Shown: positions 8,067 to 16,729 of the stretch, piece after piece | Position numbering within the stretch: position 1 is the stretch's first letter | Layout of the letters: the number at the start of each line of letters is the position of its first letter | Made by a program: the position numbers and the translations under genes | Notes under the pieces: model-generated | Told to the model about the DNA's origin: nothing | What the model saw: only the letters and a program-made list of their open reading frames with translations | Database searches by the model: none | Origin: an uncultured Gammaproteobacteria bacterium | GTDB lineage: Bacteria; Pseudomonadota; Gammaproteobacteria; PS1; Pseudothioglobaceae | DNA: 64,000 nt | Direction of reading: 5' to 3' | Assembly (NCBI GenBank): GCA_902606745.1 | Contig: CACLHR010000007.1 | Span: 1 to 64,000 of the forward strand

Positions 8067-8732
8067 TTAATCTAAACTGGTCTTTAGAGCTATAGCACTT
8101 ACAAAAGGGGATGTCATTAAACTGATTAGCAGTATGCTTGCCAAAAAATATAGTTGTCCATTAATTGGAAGATTAAATTGAGATTGTGATACAGCACTTG
8201 TGGCAAAAATTAAAATAGGGATATAAAGGGGTAGTGTCAATAAAGATAACAACATTCCAGAATTTTTAATACCTACAATCAATGAAGCACCTATAGCTCC
8301 TATTAGACTTAAACTCGGTGTAGCTAATAACAGCGTCAACATTAAAATATAGATACTCTCGGCATCTAAGAAAAGTGTCATTCCAAGTAAGGGGGACAAC
8401 AAGATTATAGGCAGACCAGTTAGAAGCCAATGAGAAATTGTTTTAGCTAACAATATAAGAGGAAGTGAATGATTTGAGATAACCATCTGTTCAAGAACAC
8501 CATTTTCATAATCATAATGAAAGAGTGCATTAAGTGAGAGTAATACCGACAGCATACAGGTAACCCAAACAACTCCAGGTGCAATGTTTGATAAAGTGTG
8601 TGATTCTGGACTAATTGCTAAAGGAAACAATGAAACAGCGATAACAAAGAACAATAGAGGGTTAAGAAAGCTAGATGGGTTGCGTAGCGACATCCTTAAG
8701 TCTCTTATAAGAGTTTTAATGAAGATGTTCAT
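8067..8732 (-). CDS. ccmB: Heme exporter/cytochrome c maturation permease CcmB
   Basis: A 221-residue membrane protein with six likely helices, the usual CcmB size and pattern (YDYENGVLEQM after the second helix). With CcmA it forms the ABC part of the System I cytochrome c maturation complex, which releases holo-CcmE. I chose the ATG at 8732 because it overlaps the ccmA TGA in ATGA and restores the family length; an upstream reading adds 19 unrelated residues. ccmC to ccmI do not follow here, since metK comes next. Confidence 0.9.
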   Translation of the reverse strand: MNIFIKTLIRDLRMSLRNPSSFLNPLLFFVIAVSLFPLAISPESHTLSNIAPGVVWVTCMLSVLLSLNALFHYDYENGVLEQMVISNHSLPLILLAKTISHWLLTGLPIILLSPLLGMTLFLDAESIYILMLTLLLATPSLSLIGAIGASLIVGIKNSGMLLSLLTLPLYIPILIFATSAVSQSQFNLPINGQLYFLASILLISLMTSPFVSAIALKTSLD

Positions 8733-9331
8733 AAGGTTAGAGTCCTTATTACCTGTAAGTTGCATTTTTGATGAGTTGTGAGGACACAAATTCCACCATC
8801 ATCAGAGTGTTTGGTGATTTGAGTTTCAATTACATTGATACCATCAGCGTCAAGTGCAGTAAAAGGCTCATCTAGAAGCCACACTTTGGCTTGAGTTATA
8901 AAAAGGGCTGACAAAACAACTCTTCTTTTTTGACCAGCAGAAAGATTTGCAGCATATTCATAGTCGAAATTTTTTAAACCAACATTTGTAAGTGCTTCAC
9001 TAAGTCCCAAGTCAGGACTTTTATTATTGAGTTGAGTGAGGTAATCAAGATTTTCTTTACAATAAAGCTCGGGACTTAAGGCTGGGAGATGGCCTAGATA
9101 AAATATATCAGACTGGTAATCATAAGATCCAACCTTGTTATTGTTAATGGATAATCTACCGGATTCTGCTGAGTTGAGTCCAGCAAGTATTTTTAGTAAT
9201 GACGTTTTACCAGAACCATTAGCTCCAGAAATTTTTAGTATTTCCCCTGAATTTAGTTCAAACGAGATGTTGCTAAAGAGTTCGTTATAACCTCTTTGAC
9301 AAGTTAGATCACTAACGATTAATTTTGACAT
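8729..9331 (-). CDS. ccmA: Cytochrome c maturation ATPase CcmA
   Basis: A compact 200-residue ABC ATPase. Walker A is GANGSGKT at about 36-43, the signature is LSAGQKRRV at about 129-137, Walker B with the catalytic Glu is VWLLDEPF, and the switch His is in LTTHQ. It powers CcmB in System I heme handling for c-type cytochromes. It is coupled to ccmB by a 4-base overlap. The rest of the ccm operon is not in the window. Confidence 0.93.
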   Translation of the reverse strand: MSKLIVSDLTCQRGYNELFSNISFELNSGEILKISGANGSGKTSLLKILAGLNSAESGRLSINNNKVGSYDYQSDIFYLGHLPALSPELYCKENLDYLTQLNNKSPDLGLSEALTNVGLKNFDYEYAANLSAGQKRRVVLSALFITQAKVWLLDEPFTALDADGINVIETQITKHSDDGGICVLTTHQKCNLQVIRTLTL

Positions 9332-9410
9332 AACATCATTTTAGTGGATTGGTCTCCTGAGGGCGAAAAAACGTAATCACTATTAAAACAGTTACAGACA
9401 GTTATTTTTT

Positions 9411-9434
9411 TTGATTATTGATTATTGATTATTA
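9411..9434. repeat. Three tandem copies of a 7-bp unit at the bamE 3' end
   Basis: TTGATTA is repeated three times and continues into the last codons and stop of bamE. Slippage here would alter only the last residues of BamE. Confidence 0.7.
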
Positions 9435-9832
9435 GTTAAGCCACCTAGTTCGCTCTTATCAATTTCTGCTAGAACATCTTCATCAAAAATTAACCTTAAA
9501 CGATAATACGTCACTTCTTCACCGTTGAGAATTGAATGATGAATGTAATCCCATTGATATTGATGAAATGGGTCAATAATGCTCGGCGACCCAATTAAGT
9601 TCATTACGGCATTCTTGGACATCCCCAATTGAAGCTTTTCAATAGCTTCAATTTCGAGGACAGAACCCTGCATAATGTTTGGTTTGTAGAGATCAATTGA
9701 AGGCATTGAAAAATCAAGCCACTTCGGCATTGAAAACTTTTTAGACTCAAGCGTTTCAGGAGTTTTTGGTAGAGAGTTTGAGCAGCCACTTAAAATCGTA
9801 AAGGTGAGTACAATTAAAGTTAGTCTTTTCAT
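9422..9832 (-). CDS. bamE: Outer-membrane assembly lipoprotein BamE
   Basis: A 136-residue lipoprotein with signal peptide and lipobox LSGC (Cys at about 17). The SmpA/OmlA domain is recognisable from LQLGMSKNAVMNLIGSP followed by the conserved aromatic region QYQWDYIHH and YRLRLIFDED. It is an accessory subunit of the BAM complex that inserts outer-membrane proteins. It is divergent from fur with 52 bases between starts, an arrangement also known from Pseudomonas (omlA/fur). Confidence 0.92.
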   Translation of the reverse strand: MKRLTLIVLTFTILSGCSNSLPKTPETLESKKFSMPKWLDFSMPSIDLYKPNIMQGSVLEIEAIEKLQLGMSKNAVMNLIGSPSIIDPFHQYQWDYIHHSILNGEEVTYYRLRLIFDEDVLAEIDKSELGGLTNNQ

Positions 9833-9884
9833 CTTTCGTTAAACGATTAAAATATTGATAGGATTTTACCTTAAGGATTTTTAA

Positions 9885-10301
9885 ATGGATGCCGAAGATT
9901 TAAAAAGTGCTGGTCTAAAAGTTACTTTACCAAGATTAAAGATTTTAGAGGTGTTAGAGAAATCATCTAATCATCATTTGAGTGCTGAGGACATCTATCG
10001 TGCTCTGATCGAACAGCATGAAGAAGTTGGTGTAGCAACAATTTATCGAGTTCTATCTCAATTTGAAGAATCTGGTATTGTTAACAAACTAAATTTTGAA
10101 AATAATCAAGCCGTATATGAGCTTTGTGGATTGGATCATCACGATCATCTAGTTTGTGTTAAATGTAATACAATCATTGAATTTCAAGATGACGTGATTG
10201 AACAGCATCAATTACAAATTGCAAACAAATACGGCTTTCAACTTACAGACCATTCGCTTTTTCTTTACGGACTTTGTAAGACTTGTCAAGAGTCTCACTA
10301 G
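9885..10301 (+). CDS. fur: Ferric uptake regulator family repressor
   Basis: A 138-residue Fur protein: an N-terminal winged helix (VTLPRLKILEVLEK, then the recognition region VGVATIYRVLSQF), the metal site HHDHLVCVKC at about 85-94, and a second CxxC (CKTC) near the C-terminus. The HHDH form is typical of Fur rather than Zur. Directly downstream, 15 bases away, is a znuB-type zinc permease gene, which is the usual neighbour of zur. Naming it Fur rests on the HHDH motif and the divergent bamE; a role in zinc control is possible. AAGGA precedes the ATG. Confidence 0.88.
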   Translation: MDAEDLKSAGLKVTLPRLKILEVLEKSSNHHLSAEDIYRALIEQHEEVGVATIYRVLSQFEESGIVNKLNFENNQAVYELCGLDHHDHLVCVKCNTIIEFQDDVIEQHQLQIANKYGFQLTDHSLFLYGLCKTCQESH

Positions 10302-10316
10302 AAATTATAAATAGAT

Positions 10317-11102
10317 ATGGAAGATTTTATTCTTAGAGCGTTAGCTGCCTCTCTAGGAGTGTCGGTAATTGCGGGTTCTCTTGGATGCTTTGTAATATGG
10401 AAACGTCTATCATATTTTTCTGATTCGATTTCTCATAGTGCACTATTAGGAGTTGCATTAGGTTTAGTAACAGGCCTTGGCATAAATTTTAGTCTAGTTA
10501 TTGTTGGCGCCCTGTTTGCAACTCTTATTGTAGTATTGCAGCAAAAAGGTTTTTGGTCAAATGATGCTATTTTAGGAATTTTCTCTCATATTGCGCTCTC
10601 GGTAGGTATTGTCGTTTTAGGTTTTGTTGGTGATCGAAATACTGATTACTTCGCTTACCTTTTTGGTGATATTCTTTCGATTAACAGTCGGGATATTTTT
10701 TGGATTTTTTCAGTGATGGTCGCAGTTGTTGCAATTTTGGTAATAAATTGGAGAAGATTGTTGCTATTAGCTTTGAATGAAGAATTAGCAAGAGCTGAGG
10801 GACTTAACAAAGTGACCTATGAATTACTATTTATGTTTCTTATTGCACTAGCAGTTTCTGTATCGGTACAAATTGTTGGAGTGCTTTTGATTACATCTTT
10901 ACTCATAATTCCACCAGCCATTGCACGTGTTTATTCAAGATCTCCTCTTTCTATGATTTTTAGTTCTATTGTTGTTTCTGTTGTGTCAGTTCTATTGGGG
11001 CTTTTCAGCTCAATCCAGTTTGATATAGCAACAGGTCCAGCAATTGTGATTACTTTAGGTATTTTCTTTTTTATTACTCAATTGATACCAAATAAAAGCT
11101 AA
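10317..11102 (+). CDS. znuB: ABC-3 family metal permease (ZnuB-like)
   Basis: A 261-residue integral membrane permease with about eight helices and the ABC-3 family hallmarks GSLGCFVIWKRLSYFSDSISH near the N-terminus and LLITSLLIIPPAIAR at about 196-210. The family imports zinc or manganese with an ATPase (ZnuC) and a binding protein (ZnuA). Neither partner gene is in the window. It is probably co-transcribed with fur. Its stop codon is immediately next to the prfA stop on the other strand (11102/11103), so no terminator separates these convergent genes. Confidence 0.88.
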   Translation: MEDFILRALAASLGVSVIAGSLGCFVIWKRLSYFSDSISHSALLGVALGLVTGLGINFSLVIVGALFATLIVVLQQKGFWSNDAILGIFSHIALSVGIVVLGFVGDRNTDYFAYLFGDILSINSRDIFWIFSVMVAVVAILVINWRRLLLLALNEELARAEGLNKVTYELLFMFLIALAVSVSVQIVGVLLITSLLIIPPAIARVYSRSPLSMIFSSIVVSVVSVLLGLFSSIQFDIATGPAIVITLGIFFFITQLIPNKS

Positions 11103-12191
11103 TCAAAGTGTATTGTTAAGTTCTATCATTTGATTGGTTTGCTGTTCAACAATAAGCGGATCAATAATAGACTCCAAGTCACCCTCCATGATTTCGTTTA
11201 ACTTATAGAGCGTCAAATTAATTCGATGATCGGTAACTCTACCCTGTGGGTAGTTATAGGTTCGAATTCTTTGAGAGCGATCCCCGCTACCAACCAACTC
11301 CTTCCGTTGAGTAGCCTGCTCTTTTTGTTGTTCGTGTTGTTGCGTATCTAGAATTCTTGAAGCAAGCACAGATAAAGCCTGAGCTTTGTTCTTATGTTGT
11401 GATCGACCATCCTGACACTCAACAACAGTACCTGTTGGGATGTGTGTAACTCTGACCGCGGAATCGGTTTTGTTAACATGCTGACCACCAGCTCCAGAAG
11501 CTCTAAAAGTATCAATTCTGACATCATTCATATTGATATTTACTTCTTCAATATCAGTCACCTCTGCCATAACCGCAATAGTACAAGCTGAAGTATGAAT
11601 TCTACCTTGTGACTCTGTTTCAGGAACTCTTTGAACTCTATGAGCGCCCGACTCAAATTTAAGTTTCGAGTACACATTAGATCCACTAATACGAGCAATT
11701 ATTTCTTTAAATCCACCATGTTCACCAATATTAGAACTCATAATTTCTATTTGCCAATTGTTCTTTTCAACATAGCGCGAATACATTCGATATAGGTCAC
11801 CTGAAAAGATACTCGCCTCATCACCACCAGTTCCTGCACGAATTTCAATAATGATATTGCGAGAATCGTTAGGATCTTTTGGGAGAAGAGATTTTTTTAA
11901 TTCCAACTCAATTTGATCCAATTTGTTCTGACTCAAAGCTATCTCTTCTTCTGCCATTTCTTTTATGTCTTGATCATCTTCACTGATTAATTTTTGTGCA
12001 GCATTAATATCATTCATGATTAATAGATACTGTTGGTACTGATCATTAATGGGATTTAGTTGAGCGTGCTCAATTGATAGTTCTCTATATTGATCTTGGT
12101 TAGAGACAACAGATTTTTCAGATAGTAATGCGTTGATTTCTTCAAGACGCATGGATAATTGTTCTAGCTTGGCGAGGATGGTTTGATTCAT
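11103..12191 (-). CDS. prfA: Peptide chain release factor 1
   Basis: A 362-residue class I release factor that terminates at UAA and UAG. It carries the GGQ loop ([17 protein letters not shown]) at about 226-242, which triggers peptidyl-tRNA hydrolysis. The codon-reading tripeptide is PET within [16 protein letters not shown]. coli has PAT at this PxT motif. It overlaps the hemA stop by 4 bases. The hemA-prfA pair is classic in gammaproteobacteria, although prmC does not follow here. Confidence 0.97.
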   Translation of the reverse strand: MNQTILAKLEQLSMRLEEINALLSEKSVVSNQDQYRELSIEHAQLNPINDQYQQYLLIMNDINAAQKLISEDDQDIKEMAEEEIALSQNKLDQIELELKKSLLPKDPNDSRNIIIEIRAGTGGDEASIFSGDLYRMYSRYVEKNNWQIEIMSSNIGEHGGFKEIIARISGSNVYSKLKFESGAHRVQRVPETESQGRIHTSACTIAVMAEVTDIEEVNINMNDVRIDTFRASGAGGQHVNKTDSAVRVTHIPTGTVVECQDGRSQHKNKAQALSVLASRILDTQQHEQQKEQATQRKELVGSGDRSQRIRTYNYPQGRVTDHRINLTLYKLNEIMEGDLESIIDPLIVEQQTNQMIELNNTL

Positions 12192-13459
12192 GAGTTATGA
12201 ATATTAGTAGGTTTTTTTGAAACTGGTAACGAGTCCTTAGCTTGTTCAAGATTAATTTTTGGGGATTTTTTAATATTTTTAAAGGTTTTATGCAATAACT
12301 TATTAGTTAGCTTGTCTGCTAACTCTTCAACAACTAGGTCAGGGTCAGATCCAGCCTCTAGTTTTTTTACTGCACTTTGTAATAGTTCATTTTTAAGTTG
12401 ATTTGCATCTTCACGATACTTTTTAATAATCTCTTCATTGGGAATATTACTTAACCACTCTATAAAATCAAGGCTTTTTTCTCGAATGATTTCTTCAGCA
12501 ATAATCTTTTCCTGATCTCTGTTTTCGAGGTTACTATCAACTACTTGTTGTAAATCATCAACTGTATATAGGAAGATATCCTCCAGTTGATTCGCTTCAT
12601 GCTCAATATCTCTAGGGATGGCTAAATCTAATAAGAGCATTGGTTGATGTTTTCTTTGAATTAGGACAGTTTCGATAAGTCCTTTACCTATAATTGGTAT
12701 AGGTGCAGCGGTTGAAGAAATTACAATATCTGCCCGATATAGGTGTTCAGACAAATGTTTCAGATTGATTGCTTCTGCTTCATAAGTAACTGCAATAGTT
12801 TGTGCATTTTCTATCGTTCTGTTCACAAAAATCATACGCTTTACACCTTTTTTATGAAGGTGCTGAGCGCTTAATTCTATCATTTCTCCGGTTCCAATTA
12901 ATAGGACTGTCTGGTTAGCCAAGTTTGTAAAAATCTTTTCGCTCAGTTTCACAGCATAATATGCAACTGATACTGGTGAGGCCCCAATTTTAGTATCTGT
13001 CCTTACTTTTTTTGCAGTTGTAAAGGCGTGTTGAAAAAGTTTTTCAAGGATTTTATCTAAAGCGCCTTGTTCTTTTGAAAACTGATAGGCCTCCTTAAGC
13101 TGTCCAAATATTTGCGGTTCGCCAAGTACTAATGAGTCAAGTCCAGAAGCGACACTGCAAATATGTTCGATAGCTTCATTACCTTCAAAAAAACTAACAT
13201 ATTGCAATAATAAGGAGTGCTCAATACCATGAGTAGTTGCCAAAAATTCTGAGAGAATCTCACGAATATTATCTATATCAGATGTCACACAAATTTCGGA
13301 ACGATTACAAGTAGAGAAAACAACACAAGCATTAATTCCTGGTATTGCCAAGAGTGATGATATAGCAGGTGCAAGCTCATTTTGAGCGAACGCTACTTTT
13401 TCTCGAATAGCAACAGTCGCTAGATGATGATTAACACTCAGTATTGCAATATTAGGCAT
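12188..13459 (-). CDS. hemA: Glutamyl-tRNA reductase
   Basis: A 423-residue enzyme for the first step of C5 tetrapyrrole synthesis, reducing glutamyl-tRNA to glutamate-1-semialdehyde. The nucleophilic Cys is in [11 protein letters not shown] at about residue 51, the NADPH site is [16 protein letters not shown], and the C-terminal dimerisation helices end in a Lys/Asn-rich tail. It supplies heme, consistent with the nearby ccmAB, and is translationally coupled to prfA. Its promoter region carries an inverted repeat over the -10 (13484-13498). Confidence 0.97.
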   Translation of the reverse strand: MPNIAILSVNHHLATVAIREKVAFAQNELAPAISSLLAIPGINACVVFSTCNRSEICVTSDIDNIREILSEFLATTHGIEHSLLLQYVSFFEGNEAIEHICSVASGLDSLVLGEPQIFGQLKEAYQFSKEQGALDKILEKLFQHAFTTAKKVRTDTKIGASPVSVAYYAVKLSEKIFTNLANQTVLLIGTGEMIELSAQHLHKKGVKRMIFVNRTIENAQTIAVTYEAEAINLKHLSEHLYRADIVISSTAAPIPIIGKGLIETVLIQRKHQPMLLLDLAIPRDIEHEANQLEDIFLYTVDDLQQVVDSNLENRDQEKIIAEEIIREKSLDFIEWLSNIPNEEIIKKYREDANQLKNELLQSAVKKLEAGSDPDLVVEELADKLTNKLLHKTFKNIKKSPKINLEQAKDSLPVSKKPTNIHNS

Positions 13460-13483
13460 TCATAAAAAGGCTAATAAATTTAG

Positions 13484-13498
13484 CTGTCAATTATACAG
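13484..13498 (-). promoter_or_regulatory. hemA -10 element inside a CTGT/ACAG inverted repeat
   Basis: On the minus strand a perfect TATAAT (13490-13495) lies about 30 bases upstream of the hemA ATG. It is framed by CTGT and ACAG half-sites seven bases apart. This could be an operator overlapping the promoter, but no matching -35 is clear. Confidence 0.35.
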
Positions 13499-13634
13499 TG
13501 TCAGTGCAATTGTGACCTAATGATAAAACTTACGTTAGGCAATGAGTAGTTTTTATAATGTTTTTGTTATATAGTGGTATGTAAATATAATTCTTGGCTA
13601 TTTATATTGACCCAAAATATAAATACTAATATTT

Positions 13635-14054
13635 ATGAAAATAAAGCAATTCGAAATCATATTACAATCAAAAGAAAGAGGCTTTCACTTAGTTACTGAA
13701 GAGATATTTAGACAAATTCCAGATTTAGAACAGGTTCGAACAGGATTGCTTCATTTATATATTCAACATAGCAGTGCATCAATCAGTATCAATGAATATG
13801 CAGATCCAAGCGTACGTAAAGATTTGGAAAAATTCTATTCAGAACTTTGCGACGACAAGCAATATTACATACACACTTATGAAGGACCAGACGATATGCC
13901 TTCACATATTAAGACCTCAATGCTTGGGTCAGATGTTACGATCCCAATAACTTCTGGTCAACCAAACTTTGGTACTTGGCAAGGAATAATTCTTGGTGAA
14001 CATCGAATTCGAGCAGGCTCAAGACGAATTATTGCAACTCTAATGCATGATTAA
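13635..14054 (+). CDS. yjbQ: YjbQ family (UPF0047) protein
   Basis: A 139-residue protein of the YjbQ/UPF0047 family, with HSSASISINEYADPSVRKDL at about 45-64, MPSHIKTSMLG and the C-terminal FGTWQGIILGEHR. The family has been linked to a weak thiamin phosphate synthase activity and binds metal through conserved His residues. Its physiological role is unsettled. It stands alone between divergent hemA and the ruvB cluster. Confidence 0.9.
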   Translation: MKIKQFEIILQSKERGFHLVTEEIFRQIPDLEQVRTGLLHLYIQHSSASISINEYADPSVRKDLEKFYSELCDDKQYYIHTYEGPDDMPSHIKTSMLGSDVTIPITSGQPNFGTWQGIILGEHRIRAGSRRIIATLMHD

Positions 14055-14080
14055 CTGTAAAGAGTTATATGCTTTATGAA

Positions 14081-14117
14081 TGTTTTCATCAAACTTTCAT
14101 GATTTCATCATGTTTTC
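14081..14117. repeat. Inverted and direct repeats upstream of ruvB
   Basis: CATGAT-TTC-ATCATG (14098-14112) is a perfect 6-bp inverted repeat, and TGTTTTC occurs on both sides 30 bp apart (14081 and 14111). It could be an operator for the ruvB-tol unit. It does not match a LexA box. Confidence 0.35.
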
Positions 14118-14182
14118 TCTATAAATCTTAGAACCTATTGGTCTAAAATGAAGTCAACCATGCACTTACAATTTCATCACTT

Positions 14183-15211
14183 ATGATTGAAGAGGACAGC
14201 CTAGTTGGCGGTGAAAATCAAAGTAACGAAGATCATATGATTACATCTGTTAGACCAACCTCTTTTGAGGATTTCATTGGTCAGGACGACGTTAAATCTC
14301 AGATGGCTGTGTTTATTGACGCAGCAAAATCACGTGGTGATGTTCTTGATCATTGTTTAATTTACGGTCCACCTGGTTTGGGTAAAACAACTCTTGCAAA
14401 TGTCATTGCAAGGAAAATGCAAGCTGGTATTAAGCCGACATCTGGTCCTGTATTGGAACGTTCTGGCGATTTGGCGGCGATTCTGACTAAACTTGAGCCT
14501 TTCGACATTCTTTTCATTGATGAAATTCATCGACTAAATCCTGTTGTGGAAGAAATACTTTATCCAGCTCTAGAGGATTTTAGGTTGGATATTCTTGTGG
14601 GTGAGGGGGTTGCAGCCCATTCCGTTCAATTGGATTTACCACCTTTTACTTTAATTGGTGCTACGACGAGAGCAGGAATGCTAACTTCACCTTTACGCGA
14701 TAGGTTTGGTATAGTTCATCGATTGGCTTTTTACCAAATAAAAGATTTACAAGAAATTATTGAACGTTCTGCATCCATTTTGGATATCAAAATCCAAAAA
14801 GATGGTGCACATGAAATTGCTAAACGCTCAAGGGGAACTCCAAGAATTGCTAACAGATTATTACGACGTGTTCGGGATTTTGCTGATATTAAAAATAAGG
14901 GTATTATTAATAAAAAAATTTCCCAAGCAGCTCTTAAAACCTTAAAGGTTGATGAAGCAGGACTAGAGCAGCTTGATAGAGATTATTTGAATCTAGTCAT
15001 CAACAAGTTTTCGGCAGGGCCTGTTGGTCTTGATACTCTTTCAACAGCTCTAGGTGAGGAAAGATTAACGCTTGAAGATATGGTTGAACCTTATCTTCTT
15101 CAGCAAGGTTTTATTATGCGAACACCGCGTGGTCGTGTTGCCACAGATCTTGCTTTTTCTCATTTAGGAGTTGTCAGTCATAGCCACACTAAAGATTTGT
15201 ATGGAAAATGA
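14183..15211 (+). CDS. ruvB: Holliday junction branch-migration helicase RuvB
   Basis: A 342-residue AAA+ motor that drives branch migration with RuvA. Walker A is [12 protein letters not shown] at about 66-77, Walker B is LFIDEIHRL, sensor 1 is GATTRAGML, the arginine finger region is SPLRDRFG, and a C-terminal winged helix ends in [12 protein letters not shown]. In Pseudomonas-type genomes it follows ruvC and ruvA; here it is the first gene of a unit with ybgC and tolQRA, and the other two ruv genes lie elsewhere. It overlaps ybgC by 4 bases. Confidence 0.97.
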   Translation: MIEEDSLVGGENQSNEDHMITSVRPTSFEDFIGQDDVKSQMAVFIDAAKSRGDVLDHCLIYGPPGLGKTTLANVIARKMQAGIKPTSGPVLERSGDLAAILTKLEPFDILFIDEIHRLNPVVEEILYPALEDFRLDILVGEGVAAHSVQLDLPPFTLIGATTRAGMLTSPLRDRFGIVHRLAFYQIKDLQEIIERSASILDIKIQKDGAHEIAKRSRGTPRIANRLLRRVRDFADIKNKGIINKKISQAALKTLKVDEAGLEQLDRDYLNLVINKFSAGPVGLDTLSTALGEERLTLEDMVEPYLLQQGFIMRTPRGRVATDLAFSHLGVVSHSHTKDLYGK

Positions 15212-15612
15212 GTAAGTTGTGTGTCAGAGTTTATTACGAAGATACGGATTCTGGAGGTGTAGTTTATTACGCAAATTATCTAAAATATATAGAGCGTGGT
15301 CGCAGTGAATATTTGCGGGCATTGCACTTTGATCAAGAACAGCTTTCTCGAGAACATTCTACTCTTTTTGTAGTTCGATCACTTCAAGCAAACTATTTAT
15401 TTCCAGCCTTTCTTGATGATTTAATCGAAGTACATACTGAAATTAAATCTGTAAGTCATGCGAGCTTAATTTTTGATCAGAAAATAGTGAATATAGAGAA
15501 AAATACGGTATTATTTAATGCGGAAGTTAAGGTAGTTTCTGTCCTTAAAAATAATTTTAAACCTTGCGCTTTGCCGCAAGTTATCTTGGAGAAACTAAAT
15601 GGAAGACAATAG
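15208..15612 (+). CDS. ybgC: Tol-Pal-associated acyl-CoA thioesterase YbgC
   Basis: A 134-residue hotdog-fold thioesterase. The family active-site region [24 protein letters not shown] lies at about 9-32, with the catalytic Asp at about 16. YbgC hydrolyses acyl-CoA and is nearly always the first gene of the tol-pal cluster, as here. Its start overlaps ruvB in ATGA and its end overlaps tolQ by 14 bases. Confidence 0.94.
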   Translation: MSKLCVRVYYEDTDSGGVVYYANYLKYIERGRSEYLRALHFDQEQLSREHSTLFVVRSLQANYLFPAFLDDLIEVHTEIKSVSHASLIFDQKIVNIEKNTVLFNAEVKVVSVLKNNFKPCALPQVILEKLNGRQ

Positions 15613-16270
15613 TTTATCACTCATCAACCTAATATTCAGTGCAGGGCTGGTTGTGCAAGTGGTGATGATAGTGTTAGTCTTAATGTCGATTTATTCTTGG
15701 ACAGTTATTATGTCCAAGAAAAAGGTGTTGATGGATGCGGCAACCGATATTAAAGACTTTCATCAAAAATTTGAGAGAGAAAGTGAGCTTTCTAATTTGT
15801 ACAAGGGTTTACCACCTCTTGCCTCAGATAGGACAGCAATGGAAGATATTTTAGGCTCTGGTTACAAAGAGTTTACTCACAGCAAGTCTACATCAAACCA
15901 ATCTCTAATCATGAACTCAGAGAGAGCTTATCGATCAATGAATACGACGGCAAGTAACGAAATTGATCGACTTGATTCCAGTCTTTCTGTGCTTGCAATG
16001 ATTGCCTCATCTAGCCCCTATATCGGTCTTTTTGGAACGGTTTGGGGAATTATGCACTCTTTTATAGCTCTTGCTTCAGTTAAGCAGGCCACCATTGCAG
16101 TTGTAGCTCCTGGGATTGCTGAAGCGTTAATTGCAACGGCTTTTGGTCTTTTTGCTGCCATTCCAGCTACTATAGCCTACAATCGTCTTGTTTCTCAAGT
16201 ACAGGATATTGGCAATAAGTACACAGCATTTATAGAAGAATTGTTTGTTATTTTACAAAGACAGCAATGA
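15599..16270 (+). CDS. tolQ: Tol-Pal system proton-channel protein TolQ
   Basis: A 223-residue MotA/TolQ/ExbB protein with three membrane helices (about 14-36, 128-155 and 165-190) and the family signature YIGLFGTVWGIMHSF at about 141-155. It forms the proton channel with TolR that energises TolA for outer-membrane constriction at division. It overlaps both ybgC and tolR, so translation is coupled along the cluster. Confidence 0.96.
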   Translation: MEDNSLSLINLIFSAGLVVQVVMIVLVLMSIYSWTVIMSKKKVLMDAATDIKDFHQKFERESELSNLYKGLPPLASDRTAMEDILGSGYKEFTHSKSTSNQSLIMNSERAYRSMNTTASNEIDRLDSSLSVLAMIASSSPYIGLFGTVWGIMHSFIALASVKQATIAVVAPGIAEALIATAFGLFAAIPATIAYNRLVSQVQDIGNKYTAFIEELFVILQRQQ

Positions 16271-16716
16271 TCGAATTACCCAAGCGCGCAAGACCAGATA
16301 CTAATGCGGATATCAATATAGTTCCTTATATCGATGTCATGTTGGTGTTGTTGGTTATCTTTATGATGACTACGCCAATTATTGAACAAGGAGTTGAAGT
16401 TGATTTACCCGAAGCTCCTGCCACAATGGTTGAGTACGAAGATCAGCAACCGACCGTAATTACTATCGATAAAGATGGAAATTATTATATTAATTCGATG
16501 ATGGATCCAGGTATTGAAGATCCAGGCAATACTAAAATGGTTTCACTTAATGTTATTGTAAATCAAGTGCTTGCAAGAAGAGAAATTTGGCCAGATATGC
16601 AGGTATTTGTTAGAGGTGATGTAGATGCAGAATATGGTAAAGTGCTTGGAGTAATTGCTGAACTAGAATATAAAGGTATTGAAAAGCTCGGCTTTATGAC
16701 CCAAAACCCTAATTAA
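16267..16716 (+). CDS. tolR: Tol-Pal system protein TolR
   Basis: A 149-residue ExbD/TolR protein with a single N-terminal membrane helix carrying the proton-relay Asp (INIVPYIDVMLVLLVIFMM, Asp at about 23) and a periplasmic domain ending in EYKGIEKLGFMT. A moderately longer linker (about residues 75-90, EDPGNT) is present. It is coupled to tolQ by a 4-base overlap and lies 13 bases before tolA. Confidence 0.95.
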   Translation: MIELPKRARPDTNADINIVPYIDVMLVLLVIFMMTTPIIEQGVEVDLPEAPATMVEYEDQQPTVITIDKDGNYYINSMMDPGIEDPGNTKMVSLNVIVNQVLARREIWPDMQVFVRGDVDAEYGKVLGVIAELEYKGIEKLGFMTQNPN

Positions 16717-16729
16717 TCGATTTTTAATT

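Noticed and set aside
8584-8781. Plus-strand ORF opposite ccmB/ccmA
   Set aside because: It is antisense to two well-supported overlapping genes and resembles no protein.
13484-13498. A LexA box upstream of hemA
   Set aside because: The half-sites CTGT and ACAG are seven bases apart rather than eight, and hemA is not an SOS gene.
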